Of a stretch of 64,000 nt of DNA, positions 29,565 to 39,500 are shown in pieces. The DNA lies in contig NZ_PYFT01000001.1 of the NCBI RefSeq assembly GCF_003023845.1, positions 5,580,001 through 5,644,000 on the forward strand. The letters run 5' to 3'. Source of the DNA: Adhaeribacter arboris. GTDB taxonomy: Bacteria > Bacteroidota > Bacteroidia > Cytophagales > Hymenobacteraceae. Every line of letters starts with the position of its first letter. Within the stretch, counting starts at the first letter, position 1. The notes below the pieces were generated by a model, which worked only from the letters and a program-made list of their open reading frames with translations, was not told where the DNA came from and ran no database searches. Both the position numbers and the translations under genes were made by a program.

Positions 29565-30742
29565 AAATCTGGTTTTATATTGGTGCCTCTTAGCCGGCAG
29601 TCTACGCAGGAAATGGAAGCCGCCGTATAGCCAATTAAGCGCGGAATACCTACCGGTGGATAAATAGGCGTTACCGGTAAGTAAATACCCGGTGCAAAAT
29701 AAGTTTCCACATCTTCTATTGTAAAATATCGAATATAATCAATAACAATGGAGTCAAGCGGAGGACAATCTTCGTAGCCGGTAGAAAATCGGCCCCAGGT
29801 TTTAGGTAATTCTTCTCTGTCTACGAATATTCTTTTCTGCGTTTCGGAGTGGGCTCCAATAAAGCCAATTATCGGTTCTGTTGGATTGGTTACACAATGA
29901 ATGTTGCCGGTTAACTGCGTAGGAAGGGGGTCGAATAAAGAACCAATATTTTCGGTATTTTTTCGTAGCGCTTCGTAATACGCGTATTCTTCCTGGCTGA
30001 GAGCATATTGTTTGACTAAAATACTATAACGCCGACCTAATTTTACGGAACCTTGCGGAATTAAAACCAAAGGATAATTAGATATTACATCTTGATTCAG
30101 CCGGGCCGTAGTGCCAATTCTTATGGCCGAGGAATTTTCGGTTTTCCAGCAAACATAAATGTTGTCGTTCGAATTGCGTGATTTTACGCCGTTGTCCCGG
30201 TACTCTAAAGAAGTAGAATAAGCCGAATTAAACTCCCAGGTCTCTTCGTATTTCCAGCGGTAGAATTTAGTCTCATTGGCGGCATCCTGGCTGCTCACGT
30301 AAATTTGCAGGCCATTGTTTTTGGGTTGCCAGGTAATATTATCAATAGCGGGAGTAACTTTAACCGGAACGTAATCCGAAGTATATTCTTTCCCGGCTAC
30401 GGTGGTAAAATGTAACCGGTATTTCTTAAGAGGGTCTAAAGTTAAATTATCCGAAATGTACGTGCCGGCGTCTTGTTCCCTTAACGCATATTGCATTCCA
30501 TTTTCTTCTTCCAGATACACCGAAGCCCGGCTTTCGGCGGGCGGAACAGTATCGGCCGTTAAGTTAATGGTACGCGATAATTTTATGCTGGTAATGCCCT
30601 GACTGTTAATATAACCATCTACTACTACAAAACTTTCGGGTATGTCTTTTACCTTAGGATCAAACGGGTCTACGCAGCTGCTCAACGATAAGAGCAGAGC
30701 AAAGAATAAGAGCGTTGGCCGGTAACGAATGGATAAACTCAT
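29555..30742 (-). CDS. DUF4249 lipoprotein
   Basis: A 395-residue lipoprotein with signal peptide and lipobox LSLSSC (Cys23). The signature CVDPFDPKVKDIPESFVVVDGYIN and SIKLSRTINL directly after the Cys is characteristic of DUF4249 proteins. Such proteins are usually encoded next to a TonB-dependent receptor and are thought to be its surface partner, in a manner similar to SusD, though direct proof is limited. Here the start codon overlaps the stop of the receptor gene by one base (TAATG), and the end overlaps the next gene by 10 bp. All three genes are therefore likely one transcript. Confidence 0.9.
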   Translation of the reverse strand: MSLSIRYRPTLLFFALLLSLSSCVDPFDPKVKDIPESFVVVDGYINSQGITSIKLSRTINLTADTVPPAESRASVYLEEENGMQYALREQDAGTYISDNLTLDPLKKYRLHFTTVAGKEYTSDYVPVKVTPAIDNITWQPKNNGLQIYVSSQDAANETKFYRWKYEETWEFNSAYSTSLEYRDNGVKSRNSNDNIYVCWKTENSSAIRIGTTARLNQDVISNYPLVLIPQGSVKLGRRYSILVKQYALSQEEYAYYEALRKNTENIGSLFDPLPTQLTGNIHCVTNPTEPIIGFIGAHSETQKRIFVDREELPKTWGRFSTGYEDCPPLDSIVIDYIRYFTIEDVETYFAPGIYLPVTPIYPPVGIPRLIGYTAASISCVDCRLRGTNIKPDFWK

Positions 30743-33531
30743 TAAAATTTAAAATTATACGTGACGGTAGGAATAGGCCGGCCAAAAATGGAGAGCTGGT
30801 ACCCGTTAATTTGGGTGCCTTCCGATTTAAAATAAATAGAATACGGATTTTTACGCCCGGTCAGGTTATAAATAGCCAAGGTCCAGGAGCTATGCGCCAA
30901 CTTCTGCACTTTATGATTGCCTTCCATATTCATGGCAAAATCGGCGCGGTAATAATCGGGCACCCGGTACGCATTTCGGTCAGAATAATAAACCCGGTAC
31001 GAATTGTCGACGAAATATTTAGCTAATGGCAAAGTTATCGGGCGGCCGGTATTGTAGGTGAAGTTTAACGATGTGCTAAACCGGCGGCTAAACCGGTAAT
31101 TACCAATTAAGGTGAAATCATGGGGTTTGTCGAAATTACTGGGATAATACGAACCACCATTAATTTTATCGGAAGTAGTGCCTTCGTTTACTTTTACCAA
31201 CGACCGGGAATACGTATAACTTACCCAACCATTAACTTTACCCGTCAGCTTTTTTACCATTACTTCTAATCCGTAGGCTTTGCCCGCGGCGTTTACTACA
31301 TCGGTTTCTATGTGATGGTTTAACAAGAGAGTGGCCCCGCTTTTATAATCCACAAAATCGTGCATCTTTTTATAATAAGTTTCGACGGAAGTTTCGATGG
31401 TGTTAGATTTAAAATTACGGTAGTATCCCAATGCTACCTGGTCGCCGATTTGCGGCCGGATGTACGAATCGCTCAATTTCCAGATATCGGTAGGCGACAT
31501 GGCGGCGGTATTAGAAAGCATGTGAATGTACTGGCGCATCCGGTTGTAACTCATTTTTACCGATGAGTTTTCGGTAAGCGCTAATTTGGCCGAGAGGCGG
31601 TATTCTGGTCCGTGGTATTTTGCTAGTACGTCTCCCGCTTTATACTGCAGCGTATCGGTAATGGTACTTTCGCTTCGGGAAATACCAGGTAAATACTGGT
31701 ATACTTGTTTGGGGCCTAAAGCCTGATACAGGGAGTATCGCAAACCAATAGAAACGGAAAGCCTAGTGGAAATATCTATTCTATCCGAAGCATAAAGAGC
31801 GCTTTCTACCGCTTTTTCCCGGCTCAACACATCGGTGACCATTAAGGATTCGGTGCCTAACGGTTTTAAGCTGCCGGGAGCAATATGGTACAAAATAGAA
31901 CTCGCCCCAAAATCAAAAGTGTGTTTAGCGTTATGAAAATAACTAAAATCGGCTTGAACGTTCGATTGGTTGATGCTGTAGTTAAGTTTGGAGGCATTTA
32001 CCGGATTAATGTCGCTGGTAATATTATACTGGTAATAACTATAAGCCCCGGTTAAAACGCCGTATAATTTATTATTAAAAATATGCTTCCATTTTAAGCT
32101 GGCATTCTGATTTAAATACTGGTACAACGTATCGGCGGCTAGTTTAAATTTATCGCGGCTCCGGTAACCAGTGGCGTAAATACTGTTTTTAGAATTTATC
32201 TCGTGGCTGATGTGCGCATTTAAGTCGTAGAAAGCCGCAGAGCTATTTTTAAAACTGCTGTTCGGTAACTTTTGCAAAATCCAATCGGAGTAAGTACTGC
32301 GGCCACTTACAATAAAAGCACTTTTATCTTTTATTATCGGACCTTCTAAGGTAAGCCGACTGGTAAGTAATCCGATGCCGCCGGAGCCGGAAAATTGTTT
32401 TTTATTGCCATCGCGGGTAGCTATTTCCAGCACCGAAGATAATCGCCCGCCGTATTTGGCCGGCACCGCGCTTTTATATAGTTCTACCGTTTTTAATATA
32501 TCCGGATTAAAGGCCGAAAAAAAGCCAAATAAGTGCGCCGGATTGTAGATAGTAGCATCGTTAAAAAGAATTAAGTTTTGGTCGGTAGCTCCGCCGCGTA
32601 CGTTCATGCCGGTATTGCCTTCGCCCACCGATTTTACGCCGGGTAAAGTAAGTACCACCCGCAAAATATCGGTTTCCCCGAAAGCGGTGGGTACCTGGCG
32701 CATAGTTTTAATATCCAGTTTTTCCAGACCCATTTGCATACCGGCTACATTTTTATCTTTTTCCGCTTCAATTACTACTTCTTTCAGGGGCGTTATGTCT
32801 TCTTCTACTTCAATTTCCAGTTGGCCATCGCTCTGCAGCAAAAGCTGGCGTTTGGTATTTTTTATCCCCGAGCCCCGAATAAATAAATCATGCCGCCCCA
32901 AAGGTAAAGTGAGCGAGTAATAACCAAACTGGTCGGTGGTGGTGCCGATAGAAGGAGATTGAATGTAAACAGCCGCCCCAATTACCGGCTCTCCGGATTT
33001 TACATCGCGCAAGTGACCCGCTAAGGTAGCTTTGCCGGCGCTGGTGTTTCCACCGGACCTGCCTATTTCGTACAGTTTCCGTTCGGCTAAAGTTAAAGAG
33101 CGGGAATTACCAGAAGTTGTTACCGAGGAATTATTTGGCTGGCTGTTTTGGGTGATGGCGTTGTTTGCCGCTTCGGGTTTAAAATAATTATCCGGTAAAT
33201 TTAAGTTCAGGGCTACTCCCGAGGTAATATAAACCCGGTTTTCTGCATCTACCGCGAAATGCAAGGCAGTACCATTCAAAACCGTAGTAAGTACCGTTGC
33301 CAGAGGTTGATCTTTTACCTGAACCGTAACAAATAAACTATCTACTGCCGTAGAGTCATAAAAAAAATGGTAGTTGGTTTGTGCTTCTACCGAGTGGACG
33401 AATTGATTAAAACGTAAGTTTTTAAAATCCCCGGTAATTACATTATTTTTGGTATTCTGCCCGTAACTAACCCCACTTTTTGTAATCAGAAGCAGGAAAA
33501 TTAACAAGCGGTAGTAACAATTCATAAACAA
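30742..33531 (-). CDS. STN-domain TonB-dependent outer membrane receptor
   Basis: A 929-residue receptor. Signal peptide to GVSYGQ (about residue 25). Residues about 36-105 form an STN (secretin/TonB N-terminal) domain (FKNLRFNQFVHSVEAQTNYHF region), followed by a Ser/Asn-rich linker, a carboxypeptidase-regulatory-like domain (about 165-255), a plug with LPGVKSVGEGNTGMNVRGG and a beta barrel ending VTYNFKF. In other Bacteroidota, STN domains contact FecR-type anti-sigma factors, so transport may be coupled to transcription control; no FecR or ECF sigma gene is in the window. The DUF4249 gene overlaps its stop codon. Confidence 0.92.
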   Translation of the reverse strand: MFMNCYYRLLIFLLLITKSGVSYGQNTKNNVITGDFKNLRFNQFVHSVEAQTNYHFFYDSTAVDSLFVTVQVKDQPLATVLTTVLNGTALHFAVDAENRVYITSGVALNLNLPDNYFKPEAANNAITQNSQPNNSSVTTSGNSRSLTLAERKLYEIGRSGGNTSAGKATLAGHLRDVKSGEPVIGAAVYIQSPSIGTTTDQFGYYSLTLPLGRHDLFIRGSGIKNTKRQLLLQSDGQLEIEVEEDITPLKEVVIEAEKDKNVAGMQMGLEKLDIKTMRQVPTAFGETDILRVVLTLPGVKSVGEGNTGMNVRGGATDQNLILFNDATIYNPAHLFGFFSAFNPDILKTVELYKSAVPAKYGGRLSSVLEIATRDGNKKQFSGSGGIGLLTSRLTLEGPIIKDKSAFIVSGRSTYSDWILQKLPNSSFKNSSAAFYDLNAHISHEINSKNSIYATGYRSRDKFKLAADTLYQYLNQNASLKWKHIFNNKLYGVLTGAYSYYQYNITSDINPVNASKLNYSINQSNVQADFSYFHNAKHTFDFGASSILYHIAPGSLKPLGTESLMVTDVLSREKAVESALYASDRIDISTRLSVSIGLRYSLYQALGPKQVYQYLPGISRSESTITDTLQYKAGDVLAKYHGPEYRLSAKLALTENSSVKMSYNRMRQYIHMLSNTAAMSPTDIWKLSDSYIRPQIGDQVALGYYRNFKSNTIETSVETYYKKMHDFVDYKSGATLLLNHHIETDVVNAAGKAYGLEVMVKKLTGKVNGWVSYTYSRSLVKVNEGTTSDKINGGSYYPSNFDKPHDFTLIGNYRFSRRFSTSLNFTYNTGRPITLPLAKYFVDNSYRVYYSDRNAYRVPDYYRADFAMNMEGNHKVQKLAHSSWTLAIYNLTGRKNPYSIYFKSEGTQINGYQLSIFGRPIPTVTYNFKF

Positions 33532-33581
33532 TACTTTTAGGCTGACGAAGAAACTTGATTTTTTAAACTGGGTTCCTTCTT

Positions 33582-34346
33582 TTAGGGCGATTTACCTGGG
33601 GGTAGATTGTTGTAATATTGGATTAGTTTAACCAGAGCATACTCCCGGGTTTCTTTTTTAAATTTTAGATGCTGATTGCGGCTGTATTTTTGGAGCTCCT
33701 TTTTGTTGTCGGTCAGTATTTTCAGAACGGCTTTCTTTTTGCTCACCGGATAGTATTGATCATTTTTGCGGATAAAGAATCTATCTTCGGTTATAAATTC
33801 TCCTTCCATGCCTCGGATGGTAGCATCTTCGTACACTCTTTTCACCCTTTTGGCAAGTAATTTTGTTTTGCCGTCCACGAGCAAATCATAAAAGCCCGTT
33901 TTAACCGGAGATTCGCTTAAAGTGTCGGCGGCTAAGCGAATAAAAGTATGGTCATGTACTTTAAAATAGTTTACTTTTTTGTTTTCGAGCTTAAACAGCA
34001 GAGAGCCGTTCGGCTCGGAAATAACAATCTGGTCCAGCAGGACGTCGTACAACAAGGGTACGTTCGTAAACAAATACCCGTCGTAGTACACATCCCCTTC
34101 TTGTTCTTCACCGGATCTAAAAAACTGGTGCCCTTTTAAGTAATATTTATCGTAGGTTAAATATTCTTTACCATTAAAAAGAATTTTCTGGTCGCCAATA
34201 GCTTGGTCATACTGGGAAATTAAATTATTTATTCTGGTGGCCAAATAAGCCGAGTCGTTAGTTGCCACCTGGCTAAAAGCCTGACTAGAAATAATTACTC
34301 CCAGTAATGTAAAGAAATAGTTTGATTTTATTAAAAAGCGCTTCAT
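33582..34346 (-). CDS. Small secreted protein of unknown function heading the TonB receptor operon
   Basis: A 254-residue protein with a signal peptide (MKRFLIKSNYFFTLLGVI, cleavage near SQAFSQ). The body is rich in beta strands, with repeated Tyr/Lys/Gly segments (LFNGKEYLTYDKYYLKGHQFF, DVYYDGYLF) and a basic C-terminus. I do not recognise a named family. It ends 50 bp before the STN-type receptor gene on the same strand, so it probably belongs to the same transcript. An envelope role with the receptor is inferred from location only. Confidence 0.7.
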   Translation of the reverse strand: MKRFLIKSNYFFTLLGVIISSQAFSQVATNDSAYLATRINNLISQYDQAIGDQKILFNGKEYLTYDKYYLKGHQFFRSGEEQEGDVYYDGYLFTNVPLLYDVLLDQIVISEPNGSLLFKLENKKVNYFKVHDHTFIRLAADTLSESPVKTGFYDLLVDGKTKLLAKRVKRVYEDATIRGMEGEFITEDRFFIRKNDQYYPVSKKKAVLKILTDNKKELQKYSRNQHLKFKKETREYALVKLIQYYNNLPPGKSP

Positions 34347-34989
34347 TCCATTACTTTTAACTAAATAAAACGGCCTGTAAGAATTAATTTTTTCAGACTA
34401 CTAGCATTAATTCTTAAACCAATTTTCTGCATTGCTTTAGCCCAAGTATTTCTCTCTACTTCAACTATATAGTAATCCTAAATGTAGTACAAATTCTAAG
34501 ATATCCATCAAGGTAAAGCACAACTTTATTTTATGGGCCGTAGGTTTCTTCGTTCCAACTCGGTCAGCCGTATTTGCTGCTGAAAATCTCTTCTGATAAA
34601 AGTAGTTAATGGCTGTTGCCTGGCCTCAGACAGATGGGCAAATGAGATATTTTTGGATCTTAGGTAAGCTATTATTTTTCATAGGGTCTATTTTGCTTCT
34701 AAGGGTATTTATGATTATACCTGCTTTCGGTTAAGCAAAATTTTATTTAAAACTTTTAGAAATGGGCCAAGACCAAAACTAATGCTCGGAAATTAGCCTC
34801 TATTAATAGGTAGTAGATCAAAATTTCTTTTCTGTAATAACATACTATCTATATATAAGAAAAAACATTTTAATAATTAAACAAGATTAGCATTGGGTTT
34901 ATGCGATAAGAAAGTTTGATTCTCTATTTAGCTAAATTATACCGAACGATTAGCCTGGTTTTAGTTGTAGTGATGGAAACGATAAAATT
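34347..34989. other. Intergenic region with a possible short gene remnant
   Basis: No gene of normal length is visible. A start-less minus-strand frame (34526-34678, 51 codons, reading ...SEARQQPLTTFIRRDFQ... and ending in LRPIK) has protein-like composition and may be a decayed gene end. The rest is AT-rich. Promoters of the minus-strand receptor operon and of the 58-codon gene at 34990 should lie here but were not identified. Confidence 0.3.
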
Positions 34990-35166
34990 ATGGAACTGAA
35001 AGACTACCCTATTTTACAAGAAGAAGAATACGATGCTATGGCTCACCGCCTGAACCTGTTAGCGGAGGCATTAGAAAATGTAAATCCAGGTGCGAACGTA
35101 CCTAAATCGAAAGAACTAAAACAAGCCGCCCGGGAGGTTTTATATTTCTTCCGACAATTAATCTAA
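34990..35166 (+). CDS. Small 58-residue helical protein
   Basis: ATG 34990 to TAA 35166 encodes 58 residues, beginning MELKDYPILQEEEYDAMAHR and ending FFRQLI. The sequence is amphipathic, acidic at the N-terminus and basic in the middle, predicted as two or three helices. Two points support it as real: a coding-like composition, and a good terminator 18 bp after the stop codon. It stands alone. I do not recognise a family. Function is unknown. Confidence 0.6.
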   Translation: MELKDYPILQEEEYDAMAHRLNLLAEALENVNPGANVPKSKELKQAAREVLYFFRQLI

Positions 35167-35184
35167 TCTGAAAAAGAAGCTAAG

Positions 35185-35207
35185 AAGGCCCCGACAAGGG
35201 GCTTTTT
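35185..35207 (+). terminator. Terminator of the 58-residue small gene
   Basis: A GC-rich stem (35185-35192 with 35198-35205, with one G-U pair near the base) and a 5-nt loop, followed by TTTTTT; a standard Rho-independent terminator on the plus strand. Confidence 0.85.
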
Positions 35208-35257
35208 TCATTTATATTGGTTATCTGGCTGCACTTTGTTGAGTATTCATACTTTTA

Positions 35258-35533
35258 TTACTTTATTAAACCTGGGTACTCTGAGAAATAGACATTCATC
35301 CCGATTTCTCCCATTATTTTCATTGATTCAGCATTGAGTACACCACCACCTCCAGATGCATCTTTTCTAATATCAAAACCCATATCTGCCACATAACTTC
35401 CTTTTGGCAAATTCTTTCCTTCTATTCTAAGCCAATTTTCAAGTGAATCAATCTGATTGGGCAAATCCCAAACATCATCGCAGAGAAAATCTATACTTTC
35501 ATAATTTGCCTCATTGTAAATATTTATAGGCAT
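35258..35533 (-). CDS. Small conserved-looking protein of unknown function
   Basis: A 91-residue acidic soluble protein, without a signal peptide. It contains LENWLRIEGKNLPKGSY, DMGFDIRKDASGGGGVL and IGMNVYFSEYPG, which look like conserved strands and loops of a single compact domain, but I cannot name the family. It lies between the convergent 58-residue gene and the ABC ATPase gene on its own strand (87 bp away). Its isolated position beside another orphan small gene fits an accessory spot. Function cannot be stated. Confidence 0.55.
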   Translation of the reverse strand: MPINIYNEANYESIDFLCDDVWDLPNQIDSLENWLRIEGKNLPKGSYVADMGFDIRKDASGGGGVLNAESMKIMGEIGMNVYFSEYPGLIK

Positions 35534-35620
35534 GTTTTTTTGTTTTGGATAAACTGCCGGATAAATTACCTGATAGGTGTTAATGGGGAAAGGAGGGAGA
35601 AGAAGAATCTAAACTCCTGT

Positions 35621-36334
35621 TTAAACCGGCACCGAATGCCGCATAATTTCCTTATTTATCTCATCCGATTCTATTAAACCATCGCGCAGGCGGACAATGC
35701 GGTGGGCATATTTGGCGATATCCTCTTCGTGGGTAACCATAATAATAGTATTTCCTTTGGAGTGCAGGTTTTCGAAGAGCTCCATTATTTCGTATGAAGT
35801 TTTCGAATCCAGGTTACCGGTAGGTTCATCGGCGAGCATAATGCTCGGGTTGTTTACCAAGGCCCGGGCAATGGCTACCCGCTGGCGCTGTCCGCCCGAA
35901 AGTTCATTGGGTTTATGTTTGGCGCGGGGGCCTAAGCCTACACTTTCCAGGGCTTGCATGGCTTTCTCTTCCCGGACACTTTTGCCATAACCCGCGTAAA
36001 TTAACGGTAAAACAACATTATCCAGGGAGGTAGAGCGAGGTAGTAAATTAAACGTTTGAAAGACAAAGCCAATTTCTTTGTTTCGGATTTCGGCCAATTC
36101 GTTATCGGTCATATTACTCACGTCTTTGCCATTTAAAATATATTGCCCGCCAGAAGGCGTATCCAGGCAGCCCACAATATTCATGAGAGTAGATTTGCCG
36201 GAACCCGATGGGCCCATAAAGGCCACGTATTCACCCCGGTTTATATTTATCGACACACTTTTAAGGGCATGAATGGTTTCACTACCCATGTGGTAGACCC
36301 GCGAGATGTCTTTCGTTTCGATAACTATGCTCAT
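35621..36334 (-). CDS. LolD/MacB-type ABC transporter ATP-binding protein
   Basis: A 237-residue ATPase. Walker [10 protein letters not shown] is near residues 41-49, the signature [15 protein letters not shown] near 144, Walker [13 protein letters not shown] near 165, and the switch His in IMVTHEED near 201. The insertion [27 protein letters not shown] is typical of the MacB/LolD/FtsE group, which power MacB-like or lipoprotein-releasing permeases rather than solute importers. No permease gene lies next to it, so its partner is elsewhere. The adjacent upstream spacer has a 22-bp repeat also found at 44588. Confidence 0.9.
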   Translation of the reverse strand: MSIVIETKDISRVYHMGSETIHALKSVSININRGEYVAFMGPSGSGKSTLMNIVGCLDTPSGGQYILNGKDVSNMTDNELAEIRNKEIGFVFQTFNLLPRSTSLDNVVLPLIYAGYGKSVREEKAMQALESVGLGPRAKHKPNELSGGQRQRVAIARALVNNPSIMLADEPTGNLDSKTSYEIMELFENLHSKGNTIIMVTHEEDIAKYAHRIVRLRDGLIESDEINKEIMRHSVPV

Positions 36335-36433
36335 AATTAGTGGCGTTCCTAATTTTAAACGATAAAGCTGTTGTTTATTCTATGTAACCGGAAATGGATT
36401 TAACTTTTAAAGAAACTAGTTTAATTCTTTTAA

Positions 36434-36455
36434 AGTACTTCAACGAAATTAGTTT
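36434..36455. repeat. 22-bp intergenic repeat, copy 1
   Basis: AGTACTTCAACGAAATTAGT plus TT is identical at 44588-44609. Within this copy a related half (36412-36423, GAAACTAGTTTA) lies 33 bp from GAAATTAGTTTA (36445-36456), about three helical turns. It sits between the ABC ATPase gene start and the TPR gene end. It could be an operator or a mobile-element remnant. Confidence 0.5.
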
Positions 36456-36537
36456 AGATAACCATTTGCCCTAGATACAGCTAATCCTAAAGGTATTAAT
36501 CTAGCAACGAACAACTAATAACAAGCAACTACTTCTA

Positions 36538-39500
36538 TTATTCCCAGCCCGGAAAAGCGGCTTGTTTCTCTTTTAATTTTTGCTCGTACGTCGTTTGAAA
36601 GATAGCATACTCTGCCGGACTTAGCAAGTTTTTTAATTCCTGCGCCGCGGTTTGCGCAAAATCAATAAAGCCGAGTTTAATACTACTAAAAATATAAGCC
36701 TGATACAAGCGAGGCGAAAACGGATTATACTTAATACTACTTAAAAGTAAATCGTAGGCTTGATTGTCGTTTTTCTGAACGCGGCTAAAAAAATCAGCGG
36801 CCGCTAATACCGCATCTTCGTCGTAGATTAAGGCTTGCGGAACTTGCCGGTAAAAAGCTCTGGCTTGCTGTGGATTAGTTTTTTCGGCTACTACTGCCTG
36901 GTAAAATAATTTATGGTTTTGGCCGCCACTTGGGTTGGTAAGTGCAGGTACTAGCTTATCTAATTCACGTACATTATTTTGCTTTACTAATAAATCAGCC
37001 CGCAGAAAGTTAAGGGCGGCTGCTAAATTTTTATCTTGAGCCGCATAAGATTGGGCAGTTTGAATGGTTTGAGCCGCCGCTGTTAGATTATTGTTTTGTA
37101 AATAGTGCCGCGCTAACTCTAGTTGTCCCAACCCTTTAAAATTACCGGCAGTGATAGAGGTTACTACACTTTCAAATTCAGGAGTTTTTAAATCTGGTTG
37201 GTACAAAATCAGGTAAGCTACTTTGGCTGAGTCGGAAGCGGTAAGTACACTTTGCGTAGTTAAATTAAGTACGTTGGCCAGAAAGGTAGCCTGGGCTTTA
37301 AGTTTAGGCTCTTTTATTTCCGAAACTGCTTGGGAAACGGCTGCATACGCCGCGCCTTTATCCGGGGTATGAGCCAGGGCGTACAAATACGGCAGTTCTG
37401 CTTCCGGTATTTTATTCGTACGGGCTTTATCGAAATAACCAACCGCCGCTTGGTATAACTTCTGCTCCATCAGCCAGGAACCAATTAAATAATAATAAAA
37501 ACCAGCGGTATTCGGCGAAGCCAAGGCTTGATTTTCTAAAGTTGTGCGGGCCTCATTTACCTGACCGGAATAATACTGCGCTAAACCTTTTAATAAAATT
37601 AGATTCTCGGCGTAAGGTGTATTTTCTTGTTGCGCCAGGTACTGGTTAATGCGCTTTACTGTTGCCGGATTGGATTGTCCGATATGCTCCAAAGTAGTAT
37701 GGTAAAATAAAGCAAATTCGGCCGGCGTAAGTACTTTAGCCGGAAGATTTATATCATTGGAACCGGCAGTTGTTTTCTCTTGGAGCAGATTTAATAAAGT
37801 TACATTACTTTGCCAGGCTAACCATTTACCAGAGGTGGAGCCTTGTTCTGCTAAAGCTACCGCCTGTTGGGGATTTCCGTTTTTTAAATAAAAAGCCAGT
37901 AAATTACTCTGTACCAGTTCCCGGTGATTACCCGCTTCGCTCAGCGCTTGCTGATAAAAATACTCCGTAGAATCTACGAGCGAAGTGGTTTCGTAGAGCA
38001 ATGCTTTATTTGTCAGCAAAGCCGTACTGTTCGGGAAAGTGCGTAATCCCTGGTTTAATAAAAACAAATGATTAAAGAAGCTTTTCGGGTCGGTTTGCGT
38101 ACCGGCTAAACGGGCGTAAACTTTTTCAGAAGGTTGGCCGGCTAAGGCATCTTTTAATAAATTTATTTCGGCGGTACTGTAGGCGCGCTCGCGGTAAAGG
38201 CCTGCCAGGGCGTATGTTGATTTTAAATTATGATGGCTAAACACGGTACCCTCCGTGTAAAAACGTTCGGCGAGTAATAGGTTATCGGCAGCTTTATAAA
38301 AATCACCGAGGTAATTATAGTAACCAGCTTGAGCCTTGTTGTAAACGCTAAACGTAGACCGGAAAATTAACGCCAGCAGCAATAAACTCCCCATGAGGTA
38401 AACCGTGTAAAAAGGCATTTGTTTAGGATCGAATACTACTTTATGAACGGCTAACCGCTGTTGAATGAGCTTATAAAAATTAAGTAAAATATACAGGAAA
38501 AACAGAAAACCGTAGGCCAAATGCGTATACACAATAACATCGGTAAAAGCAGAAATAAGCGGGGTATTGGCCGTAGCAAATGCGTACCCAATACTTAACA
38601 AGCTAATAATAGCCAAAGTCAGATACAAATAAGAAGCTCCGGTGGTAAAGGTAAAATACTGCTGGTACTGAACTTTCCGTCTTTTCCATCCCCAGTATCC
38701 GGCTAGCGTGGATAAGAAAAGAATAATAAACGGATCTACGTAGTAAAAATCCAGCTGTATAATTGCGGCATTTTTGAGGTAGAGCAATAGTAAATTAAGT
38801 AAGTACAAAAGGCCAATCAAGATAAAATGCCATAAACCGTAGCGACGTTCCGGCGACGGGCCCTGTGTATTTATCCAAAGCAAAGCGTGAATGTTTTCGA
38901 AGGCCACCAGAAAAATAAACAAGCACGTTGCTACAAATGCTCCCAGGCTGCTGTAATGCACTACCTGCATGGCCGATAAAGTAGCGGAAAACGGCGATTG
39001 AGAATTCAGGAAAGCCGCCAGAGCGACCAGAATTCCGAGAAAAGTAAAAAAGCGGACCCACAGCGAAACTTGAGTAACAAAAGCCTGAAAAGCATAACTT
39101 ACCAGCACTAATATTCCCAACACCAAAATTAAAAATACCTGATTATCATCGGGAGTAGCCCGTAACAAGTCAAAGTTGCAGGTAGCCAGAAAAAGCATCG
39201 CCAAAATCATGGCCACGATATAAGGCAATCGCAGAAAGGTGCTGATAATAGTAAAGTATACGGCCAGAGCTAAGCTTAAAATTCCTAAGAAGATAGCGGC
39301 TAATTCGGGTCGCAATTCGGGTAAACCCACGTCAAAGCGTTCAGAAACCAGAAAACCGGTAACCGGTACCAGAAACGTTTGAAAAAGATCGGTAAACCGG
39401 GAAAACGTGGCCGAAATCGGGTACAGTTCGGCTTGTGGTTGCCACGGCATCACCTGCTCGGCGCCGGTAAAATAATGGTAAATGGCCAGGCTTAATGCGG

